Shown: in pieces, positions 1-6,698 of the stretch
How positions within the stretch are numbered: position 1 is the stretch's first letter
How the letters are laid out: each line of letters opens with the position of its first letter
Source: an uncultured Opitutia bacterium
GTDB lineage: Bacteria; Verrucomicrobiota; Verrucomicrobiia; Opitutales; UBA953
Reading direction: 5' to 3'
DNA: 8,484 nucleotides
Assembly (NCBI GenBank): GCA_903924185.1
Contig: CAIYAN010000198.1
Location: 1-8,484, forward strand
Position numbers and translations under genes: made by a program
Notes under the pieces: generated by a model
The model's input: the letters and a program-made list of their open reading frames with translations, nothing else
Told to the model about the DNA's origin: nothing
Databases searched by the model: none

Positions 1-974
1 ACCGAGCCACGGTAGCAACCGGCCCAAGCGGCGATGAAGCCGAAGGCGATGGATTTGATGAAGCCGACTAAGAAGCTCTTAAACTTAATCGCCAGGATAG
101 CCTGCGTGAGGTACTGTTCGATGCTGAGGTCACCAGCACAGGCGACAATCATCCCGCCAAAGATGCCGACGAAGGTGGCGAAAATGGCAAGCAGGGGGAC
201 CATCAAGGTGACGGCGAGGATGCGCGGCACCGCAAGGTATTCGATGGGGTTGATGCCGAGCGAGCGCAGGGCATCCGTTTCTTGGCTTACGTTCATGCTA
301 CCCAACTGAGAGGCAAAAGACGTAGACATCCGGCCGCAGGCGATAACGCCCGTCATCAAGGCTCCCATCTCGCGGGTCATGGCCAGTGAGACGAGGTTGG
401 CGACATAGACGCTGGCACCGAGCTGACGAAGCTGGATAAGGCCTACATAGGCCATGATCAGGCCCGTCAAGAAGCCTAGCAAGGCGACGATAGGTAGGGC
501 ATCCACGCCAGCGGTCTGCAGTTGGAGGGTGAAGTCGCTCCAGTTGACCCGAGCCCTTCCAATGCAAGCCCGGGCAAAGCCCACGGCGGTTTGGCCGATA
601 TGGTCAAAAGCCCGTCCCCAAGAGTGTGAGCTTTCGATACCCCAAGAACCAAAGTTTTCAAAGAAACCAGGGGAGGCCGGTCGATCGGAACTGAGGGTAG
701 CTTTCTCGGCCATCTCGACTAAAGACTGCAACCGAGGGGGTAGGGCGCTGAGGTCGCACTGGCGGACATTCTTAAAATGCCCATAAAGCCAGGCGGGGAG
801 CGACGAATCAAATGCCCCCAGTGCTTCCGCTTGGACTTTAACTTTATCCCCTTTGAAAGAGATTCGGGGGAGGCTGTCTTGAATGGTCCAATCACCCGAT
901 ACGACCACGAGGGTCAACCCATCGCTCAGGACCTCTGTCCTGGCGGTCGGCGCTCGTGCAGAATTATGCGACAT
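1..974 (-). CDS. mlaE: MlaE-family ABC transporter permease with N-terminal STAS (MlaB-like) domain, 3' end missing
   Basis: Inner-membrane permease of an Mla-type ABC system that moves phospholipids between inner and outer membrane (known role of the family). I translated 324 codons from the ATG at 974; the frame stays open to the left edge, so roughly the last 40-50 residues are missing. Residues about 15-95 resemble a degenerate STAS domain (SGDWTI near 26-31, FDSSLPAWLYG 55-65, LPPRLQSLVEMA 78-89), as in MlaB-MlaE fusions. Residues about 160-320 are the MlaE core: LLGFLTGLIMAYVGLIQLRQ (165-184), the coupling-helix stretch from SLAMTREMGALMTG to GRMSTSFASQLGSMNVSQETDALRSLGINP (196-243), then hydrophobic helices. 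The ATG is preferred because it leaves a short leader before the STAS strand; a GTG 12 codons upstream (1008-1010) is in frame. The mlaF ATPase and mlaD genes would be expected downstream, beyond the left edge. Confidence 0.9.
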   Translation of the reverse strand, partial: MSHNSARAPTARTEVLSDGLTLVVVSGDWTIQDSLPRISFKGDKVKVQAEALGAFDSSLPAWLYGHFKNVRQCDLSALPPRLQSLVEMAEKATLSSDRPASPGFFENFGSWGIESSHSWGRAFDHIGQTAVGFARACIGRARVNWSDFTLQLQTAGVDALPIVALLGFLTGLIMAYVGLIQLRQLGASVYVANLVSLAMTREMGALMTGVIACGRMSTSFASQLGSMNVSQETDALRSLGINPIEYLAVPRILAVTLMVPLLAIFATFVGIFGGMIVACAGDLSIEQYLTQAILAIKFKSFLVGFIKSIAFGFIAAWAGCYRGS

Positions 975-975
975 C

Positions 976-986
976 CTGACAGTCAG
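976..986. promoter_or_regulatory. Small perfect palindrome just upstream of the mlaE start
   Basis: CTGAC-A-GTCAG is a perfect 5-bp inverted repeat around one central base, starting one base upstream of the mlaE ATG. It could be part of an operator or simply chance; arms this short are not rare. Nothing in the window identifies a cognate regulator. Confidence 0.25.
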
Positions 987-997
987 ATACTTGGGCG

Positions 998-1010
998 GTG
1001 AATAGTTCAC
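998..1010. promoter_or_regulatory. Perfect palindrome in the divergent promoter region, candidate operator
   Basis: GTGAA-TAG-TTCAC is a perfect inverted repeat with 5-bp arms and a 3-base centre. It overlaps the only weak promoter-like hexamers seen for the mlaE direction and lies 55 bases before the lpxR start. The position suits a dimeric regulator acting on one or both genes, but the arms are short and no regulator gene is in view. Confidence 0.3.
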
Positions 1011-1065
1011 AAGCAGAAAGGCGTTGTGACGCTTGGCTGAAACGGCTTTGCTCCCCATCTGATTC

Positions 1066-2040
1066 ATGCGGTCCTTCCCCCTGATTGCCTTCATGGCTGT
1101 GGTTAAACTTGGCGCCACACAGACGTTGCCGCTGACCTGGAACTCGCCCATCCCTTTACCCCACCCAGGGACAGTCCTTTCTTTGGTCGAGGAAAACGAT
1201 AAGTTCGCCCCGACCAACAAGGACCGCTACTATACGCAGGGGCTGCGTTTATCCTTTAATACGGACGAAAACCACTACTGGGCGTTGACCCAAGAAATTA
1301 ATACTCCATCTGATACGAACAATTCGAATCCACCCGATACGGACTTACCGTATTCGGGCGCGCTCTACTTGACCTATGGTTATGGAACCGTTCTGGAGCG
1401 TGGCGGCCGGCGGGATTGCCTGTTTACCGCGGAATTCCAGTTGGGCGTCGTCGGTCCTGCTTCCGGAGCACAAACCGTCCAAAATAGGTTCCACGACTTG
1501 GTGGGGATTGCACACCCCGCTGGCTGGGACTACCAGTTGCCCGACGAGCCGGCCATGAACCTAAACCTCGAGTTTAAACGTCGCTTTGACCTCGATGGCG
1601 GAAAGCGAAATCTTCGTGATTTGATCGCGCGTGGGCAGTTGCAGCTCGGCACGTTGCGGACCGAGGTGGTGCTGGGGGTGCAGTACCGTTGGGGCTGGGA
1701 TTTGGATCGCTCGTGGGGGCATGGTACCATTCGGCATTCGAACGCCTACCAACCGGTCGAGGGCTTCAATTTGCCAACCGACGGACCAATGATTTCGTCT
1801 TGGTTCTTTCTGGATGCGCAGACCGAGGTCATTGTACGCAACTACGCCACCGATGGAACCAACTTCGTAAATTCACGCTCCGTCACACGGCGGCCAGTGG
1901 TCCTCCAACTTTCGGCTGGAACGACTTTTCACTTCTACCACTTGAGCGGGACATACTTCCTCAGCCTAAGGACTAAGGATTTCGAGACCCAGGAAGACTT
2001 TCACTGCTTCGGGGGCCTGAAGGCCGACATCAAATTCTAA
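1066..2040 (+). CDS. lpxR: LpxR-family lipid A 3'-O-deacylase (DUF2219), outer-membrane beta-barrel
   Basis: Enzymes of this family sit in the outer membrane and hydrolyse the 3'-acyloxyacyl chain of lipid A in a calcium-dependent way (known for Salmonella LpxR). The 324-residue length is close to the family norm of about 320. Residues 1-19 form a signal peptide-like segment with a hydrophobic core. Family motifs in order: ENDKF (43-47) and DRYYTQGLRLS (53-63) at the mature N-terminus; TQEINTPSD (75-83); LPYSGALYLTYG (94-105); then GVVGPASGAQTVQNRFHDLV (127-146). H143 matches the conserved catalytic histidine, and GWDYQLPDEP follows as usual. The C-terminus is aromatic and ends in Phe, as in many barrel proteins. 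It is the first gene of a four-gene operon and its TAA overlaps the next ATG. No Shine-Dalgarno sequence is visible. Family assignment is firm; the exact substrate is inferred. Confidence 0.88.
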   Translation: MRSFPLIAFMAVVKLGATQTLPLTWNSPIPLPHPGTVLSLVEENDKFAPTNKDRYYTQGLRLSFNTDENHYWALTQEINTPSDTNNSNPPDTDLPYSGALYLTYGYGTVLERGGRRDCLFTAEFQLGVVGPASGAQTVQNRFHDLVGIAHPAGWDYQLPDEPAMNLNLEFKRRFDLDGGKRNLRDLIARGQLQLGTLRTEVVLGVQYRWGWDLDRSWGHGTIRHSNAYQPVEGFNLPTDGPMISSWFFLDAQTEVIVRNYATDGTNFVNSRSVTRRPVVLQLSAGTTFHFYHLSGTYFLSLRTKDFETQEDFHCFGGLKADIKF

Positions 2041-2966
2041 TGAGTACCCTGGCTGTCGTCGATATCGGTTCGAATTCAATCAAGGTTTCGATTCTCAATC
2101 GCCAAAACGGGCTCGAAGTACTGCGGGCATCTGAGCCCGTCCGCTTGTTCTCGACCGCGGGTGGTGAAGTCATCCTATCGGCTGAGGTGCTTGAAGCGGG
2201 TGCCCAAGCCGTGGCTCGGCTGGTCGCGATTGCCCGTGAACAGAAGGCTGATCCGATCGTCTTATTAGGCACCAGCGCCCTCCGCGAATGCGGCAACCGC
2301 GGAGACTTCGACGCCAGGTTAAGAGCCCTAACTGGCCTGGGCTTAACGCTCGTCTCTGGAGAAGTGGAAGCCCGTTTAGCCGCGGATGGCGTCCGTTCAG
2401 ACCCCGCCTTGGCTGGCTATCAACACATCTTCGCGTTCGACCTCGGTGGCGGGAGCTTGGAGGTGATGGAAATCCGCGGCCAGCGTTGCACGTTAGCCCG
2501 TAGCTTTCCCTTAGGGTCAGTCCGCCTCACGCAGACACTACTCAAGGGTGCCCCCGATCCGGTTAGCGAGTCTGCACAGGCTGCTTTTCGCGCAGATGTT
2601 CTCCAGTGCTTGGGCGAAGTCATTCCGTCGAACGTGGCCGAACGCGCCCTCATTGTCGGCGCCGGAGGAGCGTTTGCGGTGATTGCCTTATACTTAGAGG
2701 CGCTTGGTGAATCCCCGGTCAGTGGCCGTCTGCCGTTATTGCGAATCCGTGAACTCAAAGACAAACTTTGCCGAATGACCGCCGATGAACGACGCACCTT
2801 ACCAGGAATCCCTACTGACCGCTTAGATATCATGCCAGCGGCTTTACTGACTTTGTGTATCTTGGCCGACCTAACGGGCGCGGAAGCTTTCCAACTGACG
2901 CATCGGGGCGTTCGACATGGCATGGTCCAACTCCTCATGGGCGAATCCGGTAAACTATTTTCATGA
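2040..2966 (+). CDS. Ppx/GppA-family exopolyphosphatase/guanosine pentaphosphate phosphohydrolase, short form
   Basis: Cytoplasmic member of the ASKHA fold that removes terminal phosphate from polyphosphate or converts pppGpp to ppGpp (known for the family; which substrate applies here cannot be told). Motifs: phosphate 1 loop VVDIGSNSIK (6-15); GTSALREC.NR (77-87), matching the usual SATRDA.N; SGEVEARLAADGV (106-118) with the presumed catalytic glutamate at 108 or 110; phosphate 2 loop FDLGGGSLEV (133-142); and C-terminal RGVRHGMVQLL (289-299). At 308 residues it consists of the two N-terminal domains only, like the short Ppx proteins, and lacks the C-terminal HD-like domains of E. coli Ppx/GppA. 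The start codon shares one base with the lpxR stop (TAATG), and its TGA lies inside the ATGA start of the next gene, implying coupled translation. Confidence 0.9.
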   Translation: MSTLAVVDIGSNSIKVSILNRQNGLEVLRASEPVRLFSTAGGEVILSAEVLEAGAQAVARLVAIAREQKADPIVLLGTSALRECGNRGDFDARLRALTGLGLTLVSGEVEARLAADGVRSDPALAGYQHIFAFDLGGGSLEVMEIRGQRCTLARSFPLGSVRLTQTLLKGAPDPVSESAQAAFRADVLQCLGEVIPSNVAERALIVGAGGAFAVIALYLEALGESPVSGRLPLLRIRELKDKLCRMTADERRTLPGIPTDRLDIMPAALLTLCILADLTGAEAFQLTHRGVRHGMVQLLMGESGKLFS

Positions 2967-3808
2967 AAGTTTTTCTCTACTTCCTCTCGGGGTCACTCCT
3001 CGCTGCGGCCGACTCGGTCTCGCAGGTTGGGCAGTTAAGCCGTTTTGAACCAGCGAGTCGCTCCGCGATCTTTAAGCCGAGCGAAGCTAAGCCAGGTGCC
3101 CCCGTGACCGTTGCGCTCCAAGCCGGCGACCTCGAAATTGCTTGGGCTAAGCAGGTCCGCTGTACCTTGGTGCAACGTGATGGCAAACTATCGGCGGAAG
3201 GCGTGGTTTCGGCTGACTCCGAGGAGCTTCGGCAGGAGCAACAGGTCGTGGAGGCTCTGCGCCGAGATACCTTTGAGCGTGGGCGGATCGTGATGCGCGG
3301 CGCCAACGACCTCATGCCTATGATGGCCCTCTGGGATCAAGACGGGCAGTTCCGGTTGAAGAAAGACTTTCTCGGCGCTCCCTTGGCGATCAACTTCGTC
3401 TTCACGAGTTGCCAGAATGCCCGCATGTGCCCCGCTTCGACGTCAGCCATGCGCAAACTGGCCGACGAATTAGCGAAGCGGCCCGCCCTAGCCAATGTCC
3501 GTCTGCTAACCATTACCTTCGACCCTGAAGTGGATACCCCCGGCATCCTCCGCACCTATGCGCAGGGTTATGGGATCGACTTTAAAAGACACAGTTTCCT
3601 GACCGGTCGCGAAGCCCACATCAAGGATCTCATGCGCCATTACGGCATCCTAACGACCCGGAGTGACGGCACGATCCTGCACAACGCCGCCTTGGTGATT
3701 GTCAGCCCCGAAGGACGCATTGTCCAACGCCGCGAGGGTGCTGTATTTGACTCTACCGAGGTTGCCGAGTACTTTGCACGTTTCGCCGAGCCTTCTAAAC
3801 CCCGATGA
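2963..3808 (+). CDS. SCO1/SenC/PrrC-family thioredoxin-fold protein with N-terminal extension, exported
   Basis: SCO proteins bind copper and help assemble the CuA centre of cytochrome oxidase, or act as periplasmic thiol reductants. Residues 1-16 look like a cleavable signal peptide (hydrophobic FLYFLSGSLLAAA). Residues about 20-112 are a domain I cannot assign. The SCO domain begins near 113: DLMPMMALWDQDGQF (116-130), then FVFTSCQNARMCPASTSAMR (145-164) with the cysteine pair C150/C156, TITFDPEVDTPGILRTYA (183-200), and LHNAALVIVSPEGRI (239-253), where H240 fits the distal copper-ligand histidine. The pair is spaced C-x5-C rather than the classic C-x3-C. The gene overlaps both neighbours by ATGA and precedes a protein with HxHP motifs, which supports a metal-related role. 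Confidence 0.85.
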   Translation: MKVFLYFLSGSLLAAADSVSQVGQLSRFEPASRSAIFKPSEAKPGAPVTVALQAGDLEIAWAKQVRCTLVQRDGKLSAEGVVSADSEELRQEQQVVEALRRDTFERGRIVMRGANDLMPMMALWDQDGQFRLKKDFLGAPLAINFVFTSCQNARMCPASTSAMRKLADELAKRPALANVRLLTITFDPEVDTPGILRTYAQGYGIDFKRHSFLTGREAHIKDLMRHYGILTTRSDGTILHNAALVIVSPEGRIVQRREGAVFDSTEVAEYFARFAEPSKPR

Positions 3809-4677
3809 GCACTACACGCCAAATCTGGATTCTGACCGCCCTAGCGGTCGGCGCGTTTTTCGGCTTACGCTCTTTGCCAGATACTCAGTGCGCCTTCCTG
3901 CACGCCGCCCATGAGCCCGTGATTTCGCAGGGTGTTCAATTCTGCGGGGTCAATGAGGAGGCTAACTTCTATTCCCCTAAGGCCTTGCGATTCCCGGTGA
4001 AACTCGAGCTGGCGTTTAATGATAATGGTCAGGGTGGGTCCCTCCGCCTCATCGGTGATGAGGGTCGACCGATCCTGCCCTTTGAAGTCGGGGTCTCGCA
4101 CACACAGAAGGTCCACCTGCACCTCCGACAGGTCACGGGACGAAAGGGCTATATCCACGTTCATCCGACCCCGACCGATGATGGTACTTGGCGCTTTGTA
4201 TTGCCCACCTGGTTTACGGAGGGAAACCCTGGCGGCGACTTTCAGGCCTACGTTGATTTCGTGACGCTCCGTGCGGGCCGCGTCCTGCTAGCCGAAGCGA
4301 CCGCCAGCCTCGAGGTGCGATCCTTGCCCAAGCCGCCGCTCATCTCTCGCAATCAGGTGAAGGCGGTGACCTTCTCAACGACCCAGTCCGGTAAGTCCAC
4401 CTTAGTGCGCGTGACTTTGTCCGCCCCGGCCGGCGCGCCTCCGCTCAAGCTCCAGCCCTTAATGGCCTCCCTAGGCCATGCGGTCCTCTTTGGCGATGCG
4501 ACCACCCAAACGGGCTACGCCCATATGCACCCGTCGTTAGAAGGCGGTGAATACGAGGCTAACCCGACGCTTTCCTTCCGCTTACGCCTGCCCCCGCCAG
4601 GTCGCTATGACCTCTGGCTGAATATCAGCGATGGCGCCGAGGATTACCTCCTTGTGCCGTTTGAAGTCACGCCTTGA
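3805..4677 (+). CDS. Membrane-anchored protein of unknown function with two HxHP-containing domains
   Basis: I cannot name the family with certainty. Residues 7-22 are a hydrophobic segment without a clear cleavage site, probably a signal anchor leaving the rest in the periplasm. Just after it lie C29, H33, H36 and C47. Two domains of similar plan follow. The first (about 60-172) carries HTQKVHLHL (99-107) and YIHVHP (116-121). The second (about 185-288) carries GHAVLFGDA (224-232) and YAHMHP (238-243), and ends in LPPPGRYDLWLNIS (262-275). The pattern of a histidine, about 15-20 residues, H-x-HP, then P.PG.Y.LW resembles extracytoplasmic Ig/cupredoxin-like domains seen in putative metal-handling proteins; metal binding is inferred. 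It is the last gene of the operon, coupled by ATGA to the SCO gene, so both probably act together outside the inner membrane. Its 3' end overlaps the converging epimerase gene. Confidence 0.75.
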   Translation: MSTTRQIWILTALAVGAFFGLRSLPDTQCAFLHAAHEPVISQGVQFCGVNEEANFYSPKALRFPVKLELAFNDNGQGGSLRLIGDEGRPILPFEVGVSHTQKVHLHLRQVTGRKGYIHVHPTPTDDGTWRFVLPTWFTEGNPGGDFQAYVDFVTLRAGRVLLAEATASLEVRSLPKPPLISRNQVKAVTFSTTQSGKSTLVRVTLSAPAGAPPLKLQPLMASLGHAVLFGDATTQTGYAHMHPSLEGGEYEANPTLSFRLRLPPPGRYDLWLNISDGAEDYLLVPFEVTP

Positions 4678-5587
4678 GCGACTTAAAGTAAGCGACCGTC
4701 GCCCCGAGCCCTTCGGCCACGCTGTGGCGCGGCTGCCAGCCCGCCTGCTGGAGCTTATCCGAGGAAGCCATGGAGTGCTTGATGTCACCTGGGCGCTCGG
4801 GCTTGTGCTCGATGCGGGAGGTTGAGCCGGTGAGGCGGATAACCTCTTCCGCGAGCGACTTAACCGTCATCTTGCGACCATAGCCCACATTAAAGACCCC
4901 GCCCATGTCCGGGTTGTTTGCCGCAAAGGTGAGGGCCCCGACAATGTCCTTCACATAGATGAAGTCGCGGGTCTGTTCGCCATCGCCGAAGATGCCGATG
5001 GGTTCGCCCTTGACGGCCTTTTCGATGAAAATCGGGACGGCGGCAGCGTAAGGCGATTTCGGGTCTTGGCGCGGGCCAAAGACATTAAAGAAGCGCAGAC
5101 TCGTGGTGGCTAAGCCGCGTTCCCGGCGAAAGAGGTCGAGGTAATATTCACCGTCGAGCTTGGTCACGGCGTAAGGCGACTTAGGCTCAGGCAGCATGGT
5201 CTCCACCTTGGGGACGGTCGGGTTATCGCCATAGACGGCGGCGGAAGAAGCGAGGACGACCTTGCGCACTTGGGCGGCTTCGGCGGCCTCGAGGACATGC
5301 AAAGTGCCCGTGGCGTTGAGGTCCACGCATTCGCGGGGCTTCAGCATGGACTCCGGCACGGAAATCATGGCGGCCAAATGGTAGACTTGGTCAACGCCGC
5401 GCATGGCTTCGTCCAGCTTGGCGCGATCCAGAATCGAACCTTCGATCAGGGTGTGCTGGAGGCCCGCCAAGTTACGGCGGTGGCCCGAGCGGAAATTATC
5501 CAGGACAATAACCTCAGCCTTGCCTTGGAAGTGTTCGACGACGTGTGAACCGATGAAGCCAGCACCGCCGGTGACGAGGACTTTCAT
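4667..5587 (-). CDS. NAD-dependent UDP-hexose(/UDP-HexNAc) 4-epimerase, GalE-like extended SDR
   Basis: Extended short-chain dehydrogenase/reductase, predicted to interconvert UDP-Glc(NAc) and UDP-Gal(NAc) in the cytoplasm. The Rossmann motif VTGGAGFIGSH is at 5-15, with an acidic residue (D30) at the end of strand 2 for the NAD ribose. The active site has ASSAAVYG (113-120) and the Y139-x3-K143 pair in SPYAVTKLDGEYY. Substrate-side motifs are RFFNVFGPRQDP (165-176), GDGEQTRDFIYVKD (201-214) and RPGDIKHSMAS (265-275). Aligned from memory by the shared G-D motif, S272 falls where E. coli GalE has bulky Y299 and the UDP-GlcNAc 4-epimerase WbpP has S306, so N-acetylated substrates could fit. The start lies 3 bases after the nahK stop, as the last gene of the operon. 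Other SDR sugar enzymes (for example UDP-glucuronate epimerases) are possible but less likely given the neighbours. Confidence 0.8.
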   Translation of the reverse strand: MKVLVTGGAGFIGSHVVEHFQGKAEVIVLDNFRSGHRRNLAGLQHTLIEGSILDRAKLDEAMRGVDQVYHLAAMISVPESMLKPRECVDLNATGTLHVLEAAEAAQVRKVVLASSAAVYGDNPTVPKVETMLPEPKSPYAVTKLDGEYYLDLFRRERGLATTSLRFFNVFGPRQDPKSPYAAAVPIFIEKAVKGEPIGIFGDGEQTRDFIYVKDIVGALTFAANNPDMGGVFNVGYGRKMTVKSLAEEVIRLTGSTSRIEHKPERPGDIKHSMASSDKLQQAGWQPRHSVAEGLGATVAYFKSLKA

Positions 5588-5590
5588 AGC

Positions 5591-6694
5591 TTATTGGACG
5601 AGTGCCTGCATAGCCGGCAACTGGGCTTCAATGGATTCGACGAGCTTGAATTGGGTCCGCAAGCGGTCGAGGTTATGTTGCGGGTGCTTGATTTTGAAGT
5701 ACACGTCGCCGTCCAGCCAGTCTGTCAGGAAGCGAAGGCCAATCTCAAAGGTGATTAGCTTGCCAGCGAAGGGGAGAAGTTCCCGTTCACGGGGGGTCAG
5801 GAAGCCTCCAGCGGTGGTCAGGTAGCCCTTCACGAGAGCCTCGAACATCGGCAACTGCATCGTGACCTTGGAGAGGTCGGTCTCGTCTTCGGCGGCCGGA
5901 GAAGTCGAGGTGCGGACTAAGTCGCCGAAATCGTAAAGGGCCGAACCGGGCATGACCGTGTCGAGGTCGATTACGCAGATGCCCTCTTGGGTTTCGTTGT
6001 CGAGGAGGACGTTGTTGAGCTTAGTGTCATTATGCGTGACGCGCTCGGGGATTTCACCACGGGCCATCGCGTCGGCGATGACGCCGACCTCGTGGGCACG
6101 GGCGAGAGCGAAGCCGATTTCGGGGAGCGCCTGCGCGGCGCGGCCATGGGCATCCTTGGCCAAAGCCGCTTGGAAGTTGGCGAAGCGGGTAGGTGTATGG
6201 TGGAAGTGGGGGATAGTCTCGACCAGACGACCGCCGGGGAGGTCCGCGACGAGGGCTTGGAAGGCTCCAAAGGCCTTGGCCGCCTGGTAAGCCTGATCGG
6301 CGTTACGGATGATATCGTGGCCGGTCGCGCCTTCGACGAAGACGTAGCAGCGCCAGCGATTGCCGGCGGGGTCAGTGTGCCAGCCACGCCCGGCCTTTGT
6401 CGGCACCAACGTCAAGGCTCGCCGCGAGGCATCGACCGACCCAGCGGCCTGCAACTTCGCTTGGGTGTGGCGACAGACGCGTTCGACATTCTCCATCAGC
6501 CCATCGGGATTCTTAAAGATATTGTGGTTAATGCGTTGCAGCACATAGCGCAGGCGGCAACCGCCTTGGCTCATCTCGAGCGCAAAGGTGTCATTGATAT
6601 GCCCACTGCCGTAGGGCTCCGCCGAGACGTAGTCACCCAGCAGGGTGAAGGCGGCGGCGATGGCGCGGGTGTCGTAAGAAACGGAAGTGGCCAT
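5591..6694 (-). CDS. nahK: N-acetylhexosamine 1-kinase (NahK/LnpB-like), APH-fold sugar kinase
   Basis: Predicted to phosphorylate the anomeric position of GlcNAc/GalNAc using ATP, giving HexNAc-1-phosphate. The whole length reads like Bifidobacterium NahK as I remember it. Matches include EPYGSGHINDTF (26-37), YVLQRIN..IF (50-60), a block around ETIPHFHHTPTRFANFQAAL (159-178), the catalytic loop RVTHNDTKLNN (218-228, catalytic Asp D223), the metal-binding VIDLDTVMPGSALYDFGD (241-258), and LTDWLDGDVYFKIKHPQHNL (323-342). The 367 residues compare with about 359 in the bifidobacterial enzyme. I chose the ATG at 6694 because the upstream in-frame start at 6778 would add 28 residues lying wholly within the nucleotidyltransferase gene and unlike the family. 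The chosen start leaves a 4-base gap to that gene. Confidence 0.9.
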   Translation of the reverse strand: MATSVSYDTRAIAAAFTLLGDYVSAEPYGSGHINDTFALEMSQGGCRLRYVLQRINHNIFKNPDGLMENVERVCRHTQAKLQAAGSVDASRRALTLVPTKAGRGWHTDPAGNRWRCYVFVEGATGHDIIRNADQAYQAAKAFGAFQALVADLPGGRLVETIPHFHHTPTRFANFQAALAKDAHGRAAQALPEIGFALARAHEVGVIADAMARGEIPERVTHNDTKLNNVLLDNETQEGICVIDLDTVMPGSALYDFGDLVRTSTSPAAEDETDLSKVTMQLPMFEALVKGYLTTAGGFLTPRERELLPFAGKLITFEIGLRFLTDWLDGDVYFKIKHPQHNLDRLRTQFKLVESIEAQLPAMQALVQ

Positions 6695-6698
6695 GAGA

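Larger units (their letters stand above)
975..1065. promoter_or_regulatory. Divergent intergenic region between mlaE and the lpxR operon
   Basis: This 91-bp gap must hold the promoters for both directions, because the genes are divergent and no other non-coding stretch lies upstream of either. I see no convincing sigma-70 promoter. The best weak candidate on the minus strand is TTGTGA, 17 bp, TATCTG. Its -10 would lie only 9 bases before the mlaE ATG, so the transcript would be nearly leaderless. Two small perfect palindromes lie in the mlaE-proximal half (976-986 and 998-1010). The 20 bases before the lpxR ATG are pyrimidine-rich and show no Shine-Dalgarno sequence. Confidence 0.5.

Noticed and set aside
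34..786. Plus- and minus-strand small frames at the left edge (for example 34-309, 298-567, 454-786)
   Set aside because: The full-length MlaE frame on the minus strand explains this stretch; these are shadows in other frames.
777..1001. 74-codon plus-strand frame spanning the mlaE start and part of the intergenic region
   Set aside because: Mostly antisense to the STAS part of the MlaE fusion; no start signal and no family resemblance.
1021..1032. GCGT-TGTG-ACGC inverted repeat as an operator or hairpin
   Set aside because: Only 4-bp arms; expected by chance in a region of this size.
2420..2938. 172-codon open frame on the minus strand
   Set aside because: It is antisense to the Ppx/GppA gene and its product is a low-complexity Ser/Arg/Pro-rich string, typical of a shadow frame.
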